DNA of 64,000 bases from Pyrenochaeta sp. MPI-SDFR-AT-0127 (taxonomy: Eukaryota; Ascomycota; Dothideomycetes; Pleosporales; Cucurbitariaceae), in NCBI GenBank assembly GCA_020747015.1, contig JAGTJM010000008.1, forward strand, positions 62,001 to 126,000, given 5' to 3'. The translations under genes and the position numbers were made by a program. Shown in pieces: positions 30,678 to 42,654 of this stretch. Each line of letters starts with the position of its first letter. Position 1 is the stretch's first letter. The notes under the pieces were generated by a model. It did not search any database. It was not told the DNA's origin and was given only the letters and a program-made list of their open reading frames with translations.

Positions 30678-33600
30678 ATTGTCCTGAGGGGTATAGGCTG
30701 AGGCTTAGAAAAGGGTTGATTGTGAAAGAGTTATTCGCTAGTTAAAGGGAAATGCACCGAGTACTTCGTTATTGGATCTTGGTTCGATCCTGGTCAATCC
30801 TTCAACACAAAGAGAAACAGTCAGGAGAGCATCCAGACTCAAGCTTCGCAGACCGCTGGGCACAGGCTTAACTTGTATACCTACAGGCGTAGGATTTTCC
30901 ACTTGGACGCCTTGTCTGGACAAAGTTAGCCAGTGTCCGCATCAGCGCGGACTACTACTTCTCGTAGGCGTGATTAGGAAGGTCGTGTGAAGCGAGGTGA
31001 TTAGTAATGCGGAAATAGCGAATCGAGTCCTTGCTCTGGCTACACGCTATATCGAGAAGGGAGGAATACGTACGTGGCGGGAACAGGAGATAAGATTGAT
31101 TGTATACGCTGGTCCAGTGCATGTTGCATGTTGACGCCAGGTAGACAGTGTATCCTTTGCGGAACGAAGCTCGATATGAATTAAGAGCACATAAAAAAAA
31201 TTCGGAAAGTCTGAAAAGTGAACGATACCCGTGTATCTTTGGATGAAGAAAATTGTGATTTAGTCTTCGGTCGTTGCATTTTTCGGCATTGGCAGAAGTG
31301 GACCACTTGGTACACCTGGTTGCTAGTCAAATCCTGGTCAGTGATTTCTTCTCCAAACCAGCCACGGATCCCAGGTGTTTTGTAGCGAGCAAGTAATCGA
31401 GCCTGACACTTAGTACCTGCTACTTTCATCTCGTGTGTGGCAGTCACGTAGAAGTCTCGTAATGTGGTTCACTGTTGTGACGTGAGGTGAGCTATAGGAA
31501 CCAGCTTAGCAGACGCGGGGGGAAATAACGTTCATTCGATTCATAACTGTGGCTCCAAACCAAGGAACTCTGCAGTGGACTTGTTGACGTTATCGACGTC
31601 GTTTGAACTTGATATTTCTAGCTGATTCCTGGGTTATAGATGCTTACGAGTTGTTCACTGCTGCAGACTTGCTCAGACTTGCCAGTGTATCAGCTATCGA
31701 CATAGTGCGTTCCCTCGTTGCAAAGTCAAGTTTAAATAGATTCGAGGAATTTGATGACTCTAGATGTGAGGGCTCTGGGGCACAGAGCTGCAGCTCTGCC
31801 AACCGTAGGCGTCGTTCTCTTCAAGATGTGGCTATGCTGAAATAGCACTGGCCATCGAGATCTCATGCTCTTCGGTGTGCGTACGGAGCTTGATGTGGTG
31901 TATTGCTATTTCTGCTTAGCTGAAAAACCTCGAACCGGTCAACTGACGAGGGCGAAAGAAAAAGGATCAAGACCCCTTCTCGTTTTTCGTCCTTCGGGGC
32001 CATCAATGCGTATGCTCTAAGGGAATTGAGATGGGGCGAAGTAGGAGAAGGACCTAGACAGGCACAGTGAACAGGTTGTCTTGGGAAGTAACGAATACGA
32101 TTAATCTCCGTCTCGTTACACGGTTACTCACTGTCGATCCATAAAGGGTCATAGGAATCAATCGACTCTGCTTCGTGCCAAGATTCCGGTCAGTGGGAGT
32201 TGAGTAATGTGGCCGAGAACACTCTATGCGAGGCAGACGCTAAGTTTTCAAATCCGTGGAATTGCTTTGCTGGGAAGGGTCCAGTTGATAACAAGGGCGA
32301 GGTGGGGAGGCATGCAAGTGAGCTGACACATGCAGTATCGAAGCGGTGAGTTGAGGTTTGCACCAAGAACTGCTTGGCAACCTTCACAGTGAAGCCCTCT
32401 TTCCGTAACGAATGCTGGTATGAATTCTCCAGAATTTTGATCATACTACGTCACGGTAGTCCCATGGGCGCAGCACTGATCATGCAATTGAGGGTGACTT
32501 GTCGACACATGCATGTTACTTTCGTGTGAGGGTCTCGATTTCCATGATGAATTGCCATTATGGGCTACATCTAACCATTGCTGCTAGTTTCTATCAATTC
32601 TCCAATAGACGAGAGGAGGTGTTTGCAGGACGAGATGGTGAGTGGTGTTGAATGATGGTTCACTGGGTGCGGTATCGTTCACGAGGGTACAGAAATGACG
32701 TGTCGCGGTCGTAAAACTGGTCTGCACCGCGTCCGGGACGTCGTTTTCCTGTGGTGTTGCCTATTGCCCTAAATCTCAGCTGAGTTATGGAGCCTGCTCG
32801 TTTGGTGAAGGGAGCTACCCGGATCCGGTATTTTTATCTTGATACGGCCATTGTGATGTTTAAATGAATTGTGCAGAGAGGGCTCAGTCACTAAGCCTTG
32901 AGCAAATATAGGACGGTGAATTCTGCCTTAGACATATTCCCCTATTACGCCTACAGACTGGCCATGGGGGCCAAGCATTGTGATGACTGCTGCGGGTGTG
33001 AGATCGTCTTCTGAAACGAGTAGGTCTATCCCGGGGCCAGCGTAAGATTAGCGGTTCTGAACACTTGCACAGCAACACAGTACACTGGAGAATCGACGCG
33101 ATTGTGACGTGACTTGAAGAGGGTTGGAGAACAGAGTGTGCATGGCACAAAATGCCCGTGTGAGACATGCGCCGCCACGTGGGTCCAGGAAACGGGAGAG
33201 TGCATAGGGCTGCAGGGCTGTCGAACGTTGCACGTCAGCTCGGTGACACGCAACCAAGCCGGCGGCAAACGCTATGTAACGAGATTCGGAGAGACTGGCA
33301 CGCGGAGGGGTCCGACAAGTGCTAGCGTAGCGGATGACATGGATTACAAACAAAAGTGCGCAACACAGCGTCTCTGGACGACGGTTGTGGCCGCTGCTCG
33401 GTACCGCTGAGCGGTGTACCTCATTCGCGGACGAATGTCAGATCTCCCTGGATGACGACGAACGACTGCCCTCGCGGCCAATGAGCAGATGCGCCTGGAA
33501 ATAAGAACGAGATAATTCTCCATGCTGCATGCAAGAGCCTGCAGGCTGGCCAGGCAGCACTCAGCTGGTCAGCCTTAAACTCCTGGCCAAAACAATTCCG

Positions 33601-34801
33601 GCTGGCCCATGACCTTTATGAGGAAGTTGATGGGGAAGCAGGCGCCCTTCTCTCTACACTCCATGACTAGTCCCCACGCCGATGGTCACAGACAGCTGAG
33701 TTGATGTCCATTGTTAGACCATCACGGCGCCGTATTGTGTGGTTTGCTCGCTCCAAAAATAATGCCACTGCCTCAAAACGGAAATTCAAGCGTCCAGCCC
33801 CCCGCACGTGCCCTCGCTCAAGACACTCGTCTACGGAATCGTACAATGCGCCATGCCGGCGTGTCGGCGCTCGCAAAGGACATGCGAACGGTTACCGCAT
33901 CTTTCCTGCGCAACAGTCGCAGCCGGAGGAACCGCCTCGATCCACGACGGCGGGACGGTGTGCGGAAGCCCCAAGCCTGAGTAATCGACGTCAGAAAGTC
34001 ACTGCCCACCCAAGCCGTTCGCTATTCCAAAACTGTGGCTTATCCTGAGCAGCCGGGCTGTCAGATCCGATCAGAGGCACCCAGAGATCGTGGCACCTGG
34101 TTCGAGGACGCACGACATGGCTTAACATGGGGGTGGGTGTACAGTATCATTGCACATTCGCATGGCCCCCCGTCGTCGCCCTCTGCAGGGATGTTGCTAT
34201 CCCTTTATTCGCTCTCCCTACAAGGCATCCGTGCGCACCCATCTTGCCATTGCTGTGCGCAGCGCAAACCTCCCTACTCGACTTGTCGAAGGATCCAGCC
34301 ATATGACATGGCCCCATCCAAAGGCCAATGGGAATACTAGACGGATGATCGGCGACAGCTGAAAGAGCCTCCACAAAAGCGAATTGTCTAACCCCCTGCT
34401 ACCGCCAGCGGCCATACCATTTCTCTATATGCCGACTAACTGTCATGATGGCTGTGCTAGTTCTTTTCGACTACCCCATCTTAGCAGCATCCGGCTGACT
34501 GTGCACCCATCCCTACACATAGGTGTCCGTTGCCTGACGGACCTGCAGATACTTGACGATGCCTACTGTGTGTGACCCATACTGGTCTAAGCTTCCTACA
34601 TCGTCTTCTCTCCTTCTGCTATATATCCTACCTCATCGCTCATCGAGTTGCTTTTCTTTCATACCAATCTCATCTACTTGACTACAATCATTCCATTGCT
34701 TCTTGTATTGTTTGCGTTCAAGCTGCATCAACTGCTTCAACTCCAACCTACTTCTCTGCTGCCACCACGAATCTTCCGCTATCCAGACTACGTTGATTAG
34801 A
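30678..34801. other. Gene-poor stretch, no supported gene
   Basis: About 4.1 kb with only short, mutually overlapping frames. It contains a 16-base perfect palindrome (31783-31798) and a copy of TTAGCAGACGCG (31506-31517). I see no transposase, reverse transcriptase or obvious C-to-T repeat decay, but a degraded element cannot be excluded. The last 230 bases are pyrimidine-rich with CATC and CAAC runs, like a leader for the next gene. Confidence 0.5.
31783..31798. repeat. 16-base perfect palindrome
   Basis: CAGAGCTGCAGCTCTG is its own reverse complement. It lies in noncoding sequence with no gene nearby; a binding site is possible but unproven. Confidence 0.6.
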
Positions 34802-35035
34802 ATGTGCTATCAAGTCGTTGAGCGCTACTCGGTGTGCCGATGCCTATATCACAGGCACGCCATCGACCCATGCGCTGCTCATGGACAGCGCGGACATATG
34901 GTACAAGAGAAGACAGTCCTTGTAGGCTATGCCTGCGGTACCCACAGCAACTATCGACCTGAAATTGTCTACAATGGAGTGCTCCCGGACTCCGGCTACG
35001 AGAGCGACGCATTTCCGCCCTCGTCGATACGATAG
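34802..35035 (+). CDS. Small Cys-rich conserved fungal protein (MCYQ type)
   Basis: A 77-residue frame beginning MCYQVVERYSVCRCLYHRHA and continuing DPCAAHGQRGH and VLVGYACGTHS. The spacing of Cys and His (C2, C12, C14, H17, H19, C24, H27, H32, C45, H48) looks like a small zinc-binding fold, and similar short MC-type proteins are widespread in Pezizomycotina. There is no signal peptide, so it is probably cytosolic or nuclear. It is the only secure gene in the 30.7-39.9 kb stretch. Function unknown. The leader upstream is pyrimidine-rich with CATC/CAAC runs. Confidence 0.78.
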   Translation: MCYQVVERYSVCRCLYHRHAIDPCAAHGQRGHMVQEKTVLVGYACGTHSNYRPEIVYNGVLPDSGYESDAFPPSSIR

Positions 35036-38000
35036 GTGTGCACACCACTTTTAGTACACCTTTGCGCCGCAGCCATTAACGTCGAGCGGTTCACACATTC
35101 AACTTACGCCTGGAGTTTGGTCCTATTTCCGCAACAAGTATCTTACTTCGCTTCTTCGAGCTGGCCACTCATGCACTGCGGTGCAGCACTTCTAGATTTG
35201 GGATTTTGATTGCTTGAAAAGGGCGCACATGGGCACGGAGTTTCATGAGGGATTTTGTATCATGATGGAATGGTATGCAAGTAAGAGGAGGGCCAAGAAG
35301 GTGATTGCCTCGGTTGTGAGTTTGTCATGTACCACCACAGAGGCTTTGGAGTTATGACCTGCATAGTGCTTTGGTCACGGGAATTTCTTGGCATGGCATA
35401 GGAGTTGGCTGATTTGGATTTCCTTTTGCTCCCCTCTCGTACCATTCATAGCACCAATACGCGATATCACGCATCACTGTTATTTTGGGAGCGCGTGAGT
35501 CTGCCTTGCGAATGGGGCCATAACGAAGTGGGTATTCGCCCACACGTGAAATGTTGTTGCCGACCGGCTCTGCAGTCGTCCACGCGTCCGTGGTGCCGAA
35601 CGTTCCCGAGTTTGCTCAAGCTGTCTGTTGAAGCCGTGAAGTGTACCTTGGACATGCACCTGCAACTAATCGATGTCATCTCACCAAGTCCGCTTTGGTA
35701 CTAGCGTGCGCGCTAAGCGCACGGGCAACGTTGTGTACACCGCCCCCATCGCAGCTCTCTCCTCTCGTCGCATCGTCAACTCTGTGCACAGTCGTCGGTG
35801 TGAGAAGCGTCACTCTTGCTTCCTTCGTCTCCAGCGTCTGATTCACTGGCCAGTGACTATGACCAACTCGACTCTGTTCCGACGCTGTTGCTCTACCCCC
35901 ACTCCTCGGGCGTCTCCGCTGTAGCCGGTCAACGGCATTAGGATTCTTCACTTCTCGGCGCGTTGCTTCAGCCCTAAAATGGCCGTTGGATGACCGTATC
36001 AATTCATCGGTGAACATGATACGCCTTTTCACGAGCGCCCTCGCTTCGCTGCCGAGCCACACTTGCCGGTGTTGCGCCCAGCTCCGGACGAAGTCTCGCA
36101 TCTTCGATTATTGACTGGTAGCGCGACTGCCGCCTGAGATTGCTCATTCACAGGAACTTGTTCCGCTGTTCGACTGAGATACTTGGCTGCGTGTTACAGT
36201 CATAGCTTCAGGCAAGGCACCCCACCCTTCTCCACCACGGTTGGCTGTATCATTTCAGTATTTCCAGGTTCGCCACATTTGTGCTACTTGTTCTCTCACC
36301 ATCATCTCTTCATCTCTTCTATTTCTGGTCTTGTTCAGACAAACACAGGCGAAAGCATTTTTCCATGTCTTGTCGTATCAGGCTTGCTCTCGAGCCACAC
36401 ATCCTTCGGCCTCAGTCATCAGCCGTGCAGCTTTTTTGCTTTGAAATTATATCCAGGTTATGATTGGATGTGCTATGTCTAGGAAGCTGGATCTATTTCT
36501 TCTCGCTGTGTCTCAAGGCTTGCTCTCCCAGTAGACCAAACGTTGACGATCTTCCTGAGGTGGCTCTCGTCCCTCAATGATTGAACACCACGACGGGATT
36601 AGCTACAGGGTTCATGATCAGGCGAGAACCTTATATCATCTCCCAATGGCGAGAACTGGTGTTTAGTACCAACGGCAAGTGGACCAACCGCAGGACGGGG
36701 GCTCCCGGTCTTAGAATCTGGTTCGCGACTCTATGTTTCAGGCCACCAGATACGCCCTCTTTATCACTACGTTTAGAAATTCCCTGCGTTAGCTTCAGCA
36801 CCCAGCTCGGCTTTCGGTGGCAATTGGAAACTAAGGAAATCAACTGGATGGTTTCACCTCTCCATTGGACACTCTAAAGCTCGGTCCGACACGCCATGGC
36901 GTCCTCATATTGCCTGATCCGGGTATCAACTATCCAATTGGGCGAATCATCGGAGTGGCTGTGCACCCCATTACCGCAGTCATTCCACTAGCATGGTTCG
37001 ACTACAGGACTCTGATCCCTCTGAGTTTACATCCCATTCTCCTCATTTGTGATGGGGTCTCTAGGAATAGTGAATTTCTTACGCCTTTCTGATCGACATA
37101 TTCTTGGGCGTGTCTTGGGTCTCTGCGCCTCTACACTAGGAAACATGTTGTAGAACTACTCTAATTACTAGTCAAGTCGAGCCCTTGTTGTTCGCTGCAA
37201 GATTCCACATAATTCCACAACGAAGCTGTGACCTGCCCAATGACAGGTGTTTCGTACCAGTTCTTTTTTTTTTTGGCATATTCTCACCAACGTCATTCTC
37301 TCTGTGAGAGAGTAGGTCACAATCGGTCAATATCGCGGCCCGAATTGGTCATCGTGACCAATTTGGTTTGGTGCAGAGTCCGACTGACGTGAGCGCACGA
37401 TACAAGCCCTCATACTAGCGGACATCGCCTCTACCACCACACCCAGCAGGCCTTGCGATCATCACTGCCTCCGCCCGGGCCTTTGGTCGTCGAGCCCGGA
37501 TGGATGATAGTGCTTAGCGGGTATTTTGATCGTGGCGTCGGCGTTCAACCGAGTTTAGATCTTCACAGGCAGTAATTGTCCGGCTCCGAGGCGCAGTCCT
37601 TTGGAACGCGGAGAAGGGGCCAAGAACCTGGTATGCCTGACATTGTCTAATCATCCTGCGATAGAGGCGTTCTTCTCTTATCCCCAATGCATGCCAATTT
37701 GTTTAATTACCGACCGTACGTTCTACTTGCCGGTTTCAAATGTGCGGAACATGCATGCCGTTTCTCAAGCACGATGAAGACGTTGTTTCTTGGTGACAGT
37801 AGATTCCCAAGTCGCTGTGCCACAGTTGGTGCCACGCTTCTTGAGCTGCAACATTGTCACGGCGTTCGATCAGTGAACTTGAATTTCATCATCGTTCCAT
37901 AGGCCAATATATACTAGTATACGTCCAAGATTGCTTGATCGAGACAGCAGTCTGGAACTCTGGTGTAGAATTCAACCCATCTCCTGAAATGTATCATTCC

Positions 38001-38388
38001 AATGCCTAGCCTCTGGTAAGTTTGTCTTGCTCTGCCATATGTCAAGCTAGGACACTTCCACGTGACGCATTATGCTAAGCGGAAATTGATGGTAAGATGG
38101 ATGCAGAGCTATCACAACATTAAAAGTTGCGTATAACAGCAGGGGACTTTGGTCATTCAGAGCAATTTTTCCCCATCTATCAACTTGAAAAGAAACTTGA
38201 CAATGCTGAAGAGGGAAAGACAACCGGGAAACGTCCACTGACGTAGATCACGAAGAGCATACCAGAGAAAGCACGGGAATGTCATATGAATGCAATAGTT
38301 GTTGTGAGCTTATAATTTGATTATCCAGAAAGATACACTTCGTCAGTACAGTGATATTGCGTACGCTGTTCCAGCAGGGAACCTCCCC
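35036..38388. other. Gene-poor stretch, no supported gene
   Basis: About 3.35 kb without a convincing frame. It contains a hairpin at 35704-35722 (arms CGTGCGC/GCGCACG), a T-run near 37266-37276 and a strong hairpin at 37343-37363. The 36.2-36.5 kb part is pyrimidine-rich on the plus strand, like a leader or noncoding transcript, but nothing follows it that I can translate. Confidence 0.5.
37343..37363. repeat. Perfect 9-bp hairpin, loop TCG
   Basis: Arms AATTGGTCA and TGACCAATT around a three-base loop. It lies in noncoding, gene-poor DNA close to a T-run and may be the end of a decayed mobile element or a protein site; neither is shown. Confidence 0.6.
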
Positions 38389-39246
38389 TCAGCCCTTCCT
38401 CTCTCCAAATAGAGCCCAAAGTGGGTGAAGAGCGGTAGCATGGAAGGCGTTATCTATTCTTGATAGATCGGGATACGCTTCTGCCACTTGTTGTGTCACA
38501 GGCACTGATTGAGACTTAAGACTTAAAGGCTCTTTACACAAGTTTGCCGTGCTGATCAACTCCATCATGCTTTGTGTTGTCTCCCCCAAAGAGCTATCAT
38601 GCCTGATATTATAAACCGCACTATGATGCGCTGCTGCCACTATTGCCTGTAACATTTGAAGATATATACTCGCCATCTGAACCAAGTGCACCAACACTTG
38701 GCCTCATAAACGGTCATATGTAACGCAGTGCCTAGTGACGTGAGATAACATGATCGTAATCTTTTCCATTCTGTAAATACATTATTAGTTATGTGTAGCA
38801 GGGCTGCATTTGAAAACTTTCGTCATGTCCCAGAAGCGTGGAAGGACAGAGGATATGGTCGGAAAGCAACCTACAGAGTCCAGTCCATACACAATGGAAG
38901 AAATAACATCAACTCTGGCTTGTACATGTCAAGACATTGAGAGACATTTCACTGTTCCTTTTTCCAATGCTTCCAGACTTCTAACCCCAAGTCCAACATT
39001 TCCATCTGACGCTCTAGATTGTGAGAAGTCGTACTTTTCTCGCCTCTCGCACAAAGCCTTCAGCGTTATCTCTAAAATGCTGGGCCTTGTATCTGACATC
39101 TTCTCTCTTTGCTGTCTGGCGATTTCAACAAAGGCGTCGCAATTGGATGGAGCGCTTGGATCTGGCGGTGTTGCAATGGTGGCAGGCTCCGTGAGAATCT
39201 GATGCTTGGGGGACTCTAGTACTGCTTCAACTGGCGTGTTTTTCAT
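38389..39246 (-). pseudogene. Possible degraded protein-coding locus
   Basis: On the minus strand a 105-codon frame from 39246 (MKNTPVEAVLESPKHQ onward) stops at about 38929. A different frame then reads QARVDVISSIVYGLDSVGCF with further plausible residues, and a third frame (38697-38389) begins MLVHLVQMASIYLQMLQAIV. I found no splice sites of normal length that join them. The order and the protein-like composition suggest one gene broken by small insertions or deletions, perhaps the C-terminal part of a regulatory protein. It could equally be chance frames. Confidence 0.3.
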
Positions 39247-39910
39247 AAAGGAATTGGATGACGACTTGTGGTAGACTGGACCCGCGATAGAAGTCTTTTG
39301 GTGCGGAGGGCTTCAAGGGTAAGGTTAGGGGTTCGGAAATTGTTGCGTCTCGTTGCTGACAAGAAGAGCAGCGTCTGCAAGACAGTTTCGGCATGGGCGT
39401 CCAAGAATCAGGACACTACCCTCTGATCAAACTCACATCTCACGACATTCAGTAACCATCACATCACATCATGTCAAAGCAAGAGAGAAGCGTTTGTGTT
39501 TTTCCGCGCACGAGCCATGCGAATTCATTGATTCAGATTTGTACATGAGCGTGCATTGAAGAAGGGGGGTTGGGGGAGGATGCGGACATCTGGCTAGAGC
39601 AAGTGATGTCCCTTGAGCTGGTACATGGCGCAAAATAAAAGCCTCGAAACAAAATCCATCAAGAACCCCAAGCTTTGCTCCCATAACCAGCAGCAAAAAT
39701 ATGTAGATAGTAGTCATCTCCAATGAGCGGAATTGCCGTGTATCTGCGGCAGTGTTGACTTGAACGGATAGAAAAGGAAAGATGTAAAAAATTTGGGTCG
39801 TAATCATAAAATATGCACAGAAAGAAGGTTGATCGGCACTTGCGTAAAAGGGTGCAAGCAATCGATGAAAGACAATGGTTTTTGGTCCAGAGTTTTTTTT
39901 TTGGCTCAAC
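39247..39910. other. Intergenic: 3' region of the CBM gene
   Basis: 664 bases with no supported gene; AT-rich stretches near 39700-39900 suit a transcript 3' end for the minus-strand gene that stops at 39911. Confidence 0.5.
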
Positions 39911-40750
39911 TTAAGAGCGGATGACGACACCTTGGCGGCGGGTCGTCTTCTCTTCGTACACGTATTCGTCCTCGGAAGAGCAATCGGACGAGTCATCGGA
40001 GTATCCGCAGCGGGCGCCTCCGCAGTCGAGCTTGACTCGGTCACCAGCGCGGGTAATACCAAAGCGCTCGCACGTGCAGCAGGAGCTGCCAGAGCTTACG
40101 CTGGACGGGCTTGAGCTGTTGGTAGAACGGGAGGTGAGCGATGGGACGTCGGAGCCCTCATCGGAGTCGTAGTCGGACTCTGACTCTGACGCTTCGATGT
40201 TTTGCTGGGCGAAGCGGCGGTTGAGCTCCTCGAGCGTGGTCTTGTCGTACTGGGTGTTGATGACCTGGCGTGTCTGGCCTGGGCGTTGGGGCTTGGGGGC
40301 AACGATGCGCTCTGGAGAGAGGGAGCGGCCCTTGGCAACTGAGGCAGTGGAGACGCGGCGGGACTTCTTGTCGGCGCTGGAGGAGGAGGAGGTCTTTGAC
40401 TTGCTAGCGGGGATGTCAATGATGTTAAGCTTGCGGCCGGTGGTGGGCTCGGTGGTGTGGTCCTTGGCGGGATCGTGCGAGACGTGGTAGCCGTCGATGA
40501 TGTACTGTTTGTCTTTGTTAGCATGCAGCCCGGGTGCTGAGCAATATCGGGAACGTACGTAGTACCAGTATCGCTGTCCTTGCTTCAGGGTAGCACCGGG
40601 GAACTTGAAGCATCCTGTCCAGCCTCCGGACTTCTTGGGGTCCTTGGAGAGTGGGAGTTGACCCTGGTAGCCGTCCCAGGAGCCGAGCAAGTGAACGGTC
40701 TTGCAGCCGGCGGAAGTGCGGAGAGTGAAGTTGAGCTGGATAGCGGCCAT
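39911..40750 (-). CDS. CBM48/AMPK-beta-type glycogen-binding domain protein
   Basis: A frame from 40750 with one 54-base intron (40558-40505: GTACGT...AAACAG, branch GCTAAC) gives 261 residues. The N-terminal domain reads HLLGSWDGYQGQLPLSKDP, GGWTGCFKFPG, then RYWYYYIIDGYHVSHDP and EPTTGRKLNII, the AMPK-beta-like carbohydrate-binding fold. The rest is Ser-rich and acidic with a C-terminal CCTCERFG...CGGARCGYSDDSSDC cluster. Such proteins bind glycogen or act as scaffolds for kinase or phosphatase complexes. The intron is stop-free and in frame, so retention would insert 18 residues into the domain. Confidence 0.85.
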   Translation of the reverse strand: MAAIQLNFTLRTSAGCKTVHLLGSWDGYQGQLPLSKDPKKSGGWTGCFKFPGATLKQGQRYWYYVRSRYCSAPGLHANKDKQYIIDGYHVSHDPAKDHTTEPTTGRKLNIIDIPASKSKTSSSSSADKKSRRVSTASVAKGRSLSPERIVAPKPQRPGQTRQVINTQYDKTTLEELNRRFAQQNIEASESESDYDSDEGSDVPSLTSRSTNSSSPSSVSSGSSCCTCERFGITRAGDRVKLDCGGARCGYSDDSSDCSSEDEYVYEEKTTRRQGVVIRS

Positions 40751-42654
40751 TGTGGTATATTATTGTTTTCTTTCTGTGGAAACTTGAATTATGATGTTGA
40801 TTAGATCTTTCGATTCGTCCGGGCCAAACTAATGGATAGACGTCAAGATTTGCTGAGGAAGCTGTGCGTAAAGAGTCGTGAAGATTGCGAGTTTGCGCGC
40901 GTTGATTGTCGTGGTTTGTTTGTTGGAAAGTTCGTTGAGCAAGTAGAGCTGCGTATTAGGGATGTAGACCGGCTACAATGTGTGGAATTGAATTAAGTGT
41001 AAAAAGGTGGGTATAAAGGTCGTTGGGTAGTGTGGCGGTTGTAATTAGTGGCACCAGGCCTGGAGAGAGTAAAGAGGAGAAGAAGGGAAAAAGGTAAAAA
41101 GAATAAGTGAAAACGAACACAACAGCTCTTGAACTTGACACGCTTGCTGAAGAAAAGAAGAGGTGAGATGGGCGGCCGCAGGCCCTACTTATCTAGAGCA
41201 CCCGATGGCACCGCTTGCAGCGCAACGATTGGCGTAGCGAAGGTGGGCAGCGTATTCGCAGGCTGGACATTGCACTAGGCCTGGGAGGGGGGCAAGTCTC
41301 GCTGCTCCCGGGAGCGATTGATTGCTTGTGCAGCCAGACGCACGCCATCTGGGCAGGGAGCAGGCTGCAAGCGGGTGTGGAGAGCGAGTCTATCGAATGC
41401 CCGCCGAGCGCTTGACCGTCGAGTGGGAGTGGTGGACGACTTGGATGTGTGTCGCCGGGCCTTTGTCGCTGGCGGCGCTGATTGGCTGCACGTGGGCGGG
41501 GAATTCGCCAGTGGGCCGTCGAGCAAACACGGGCCCAATGGCAGCGGAGGGCCGGGGCGGGCCATGTGACGGGCACTCAGTGGAGGCTGCAGATGGGTTT
41601 CGGTCACACTGCAGATTCCACTCAAGACATGCACAGAGGCCCATGACCGATGCAGCGCTTTTTACTCTGCTCCCCAGGGCCCCTCCCTGCCGCATAAAGT
41701 CCTATTTGCGTCCTTTGTCCCTGTGCCCAGCCCTCCATCTCTCCCCATGCGTCCAATCACCCTCGCCCGGCGGCCCTCGTCTTGGTCACAAAATGCCCGC
41801 TTTGGAACTTGGGCGGCTAATAGACTGCGTGGCGTGCCCCGTCCAACCAACCACAACAGGTCTCCGCCAACCTCGTTCAACTGCACTCTCGAGTGCTACC
41901 GTCGGCCCCTCTCTTGATTACGACGTCCGCCATGTGGAGACACATCGTGACTATGTGCAGCGCTGTGCAGATAGCCTCGTGAGGGCGTCGACTGAAGGCT
42001 GTCAACAGCGAGAAGAAAGCGGGAGGAAGGCGGGCACCACGGGATGGCTGAGGCACAGCGCTTCGAGAAATCAGGTACGCGGTATGAGCCTGGGAAGCGA
42101 CGAGCAGCAATCGATGCGAGTCCGTGTCGACTGTGGACAGACGAGTGCAACACAGCAGCTCCTCATCCGACTCGGATATCACGCCCCTTTGAGACACAAG
42201 GGAGGTGCAGCAAGAGCAATAGCGACACAGTTGGCCTGGCCCAGCCCTTTCGCCTGCGACGGCCGAGTTACTACAGGGCGACTTCAAGTGTACAGTACGT
42301 CTCCAAAAGGACCTCCACGGCAGACACTGGTGATTCCCAACCGTGTCAGTGCGCAGTAAGCCTTTCGCAGCCCCCAATATTCTGATAGACAAGACCTGAG
42401 GCCCACCATCAATGCTCCCGCCTACGCGCCCCAACCCTGGACTGCGTCCATAGCGCCCATGCATCGTTGCTCGTGCAATACCCAATCAGGCAAAACGTTG
42501 GTCACGAAAACTTCAACCACCTCAACACCGGCTCGCTCGAGGCTGGCAACTCGAGAATCATCCCATCCTTGCACCAAGCGCTGATGCACCTTTGCAGATG
42601 ATCAGTCTCACAGCAACATGTCATTGTCAACAACTATTGTCGCATCCACTTCAC
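40751..42654. other. Intergenic: CBM gene promoter; GC-rich frames rejected
   Basis: 1.9 kb. Long overlapping frames on both strands at 41.2-42.4 kb reflect high GC content; their predicted proteins are Arg/Pro/Ser-rich with no family features. Pyrimidine runs near 40790-41150 (minus strand) suit a promoter and leader of the CBM gene. Confidence 0.5.

Noticed and set aside
30775..30800. GGTTCGATCC, like the B box of a tRNA gene
   Set aside because: The flanking bases do not form a T-arm stem, and no A box, anticodon arm or acceptor stem is found.
38810..39202. 130-codon plus-strand frame opposite the damaged locus
   Set aside because: Could be real, but its composition shows no domain and the minus strand gives a longer run of protein-like segments; neither is secure.
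41322..42359. 345-codon plus-strand open frame
   Set aside because: It lies in GC-rich intergenic DNA with equally long frames on the other strand; the protein is Arg/Pro/Ser-rich with no domain, start context or splice logic.
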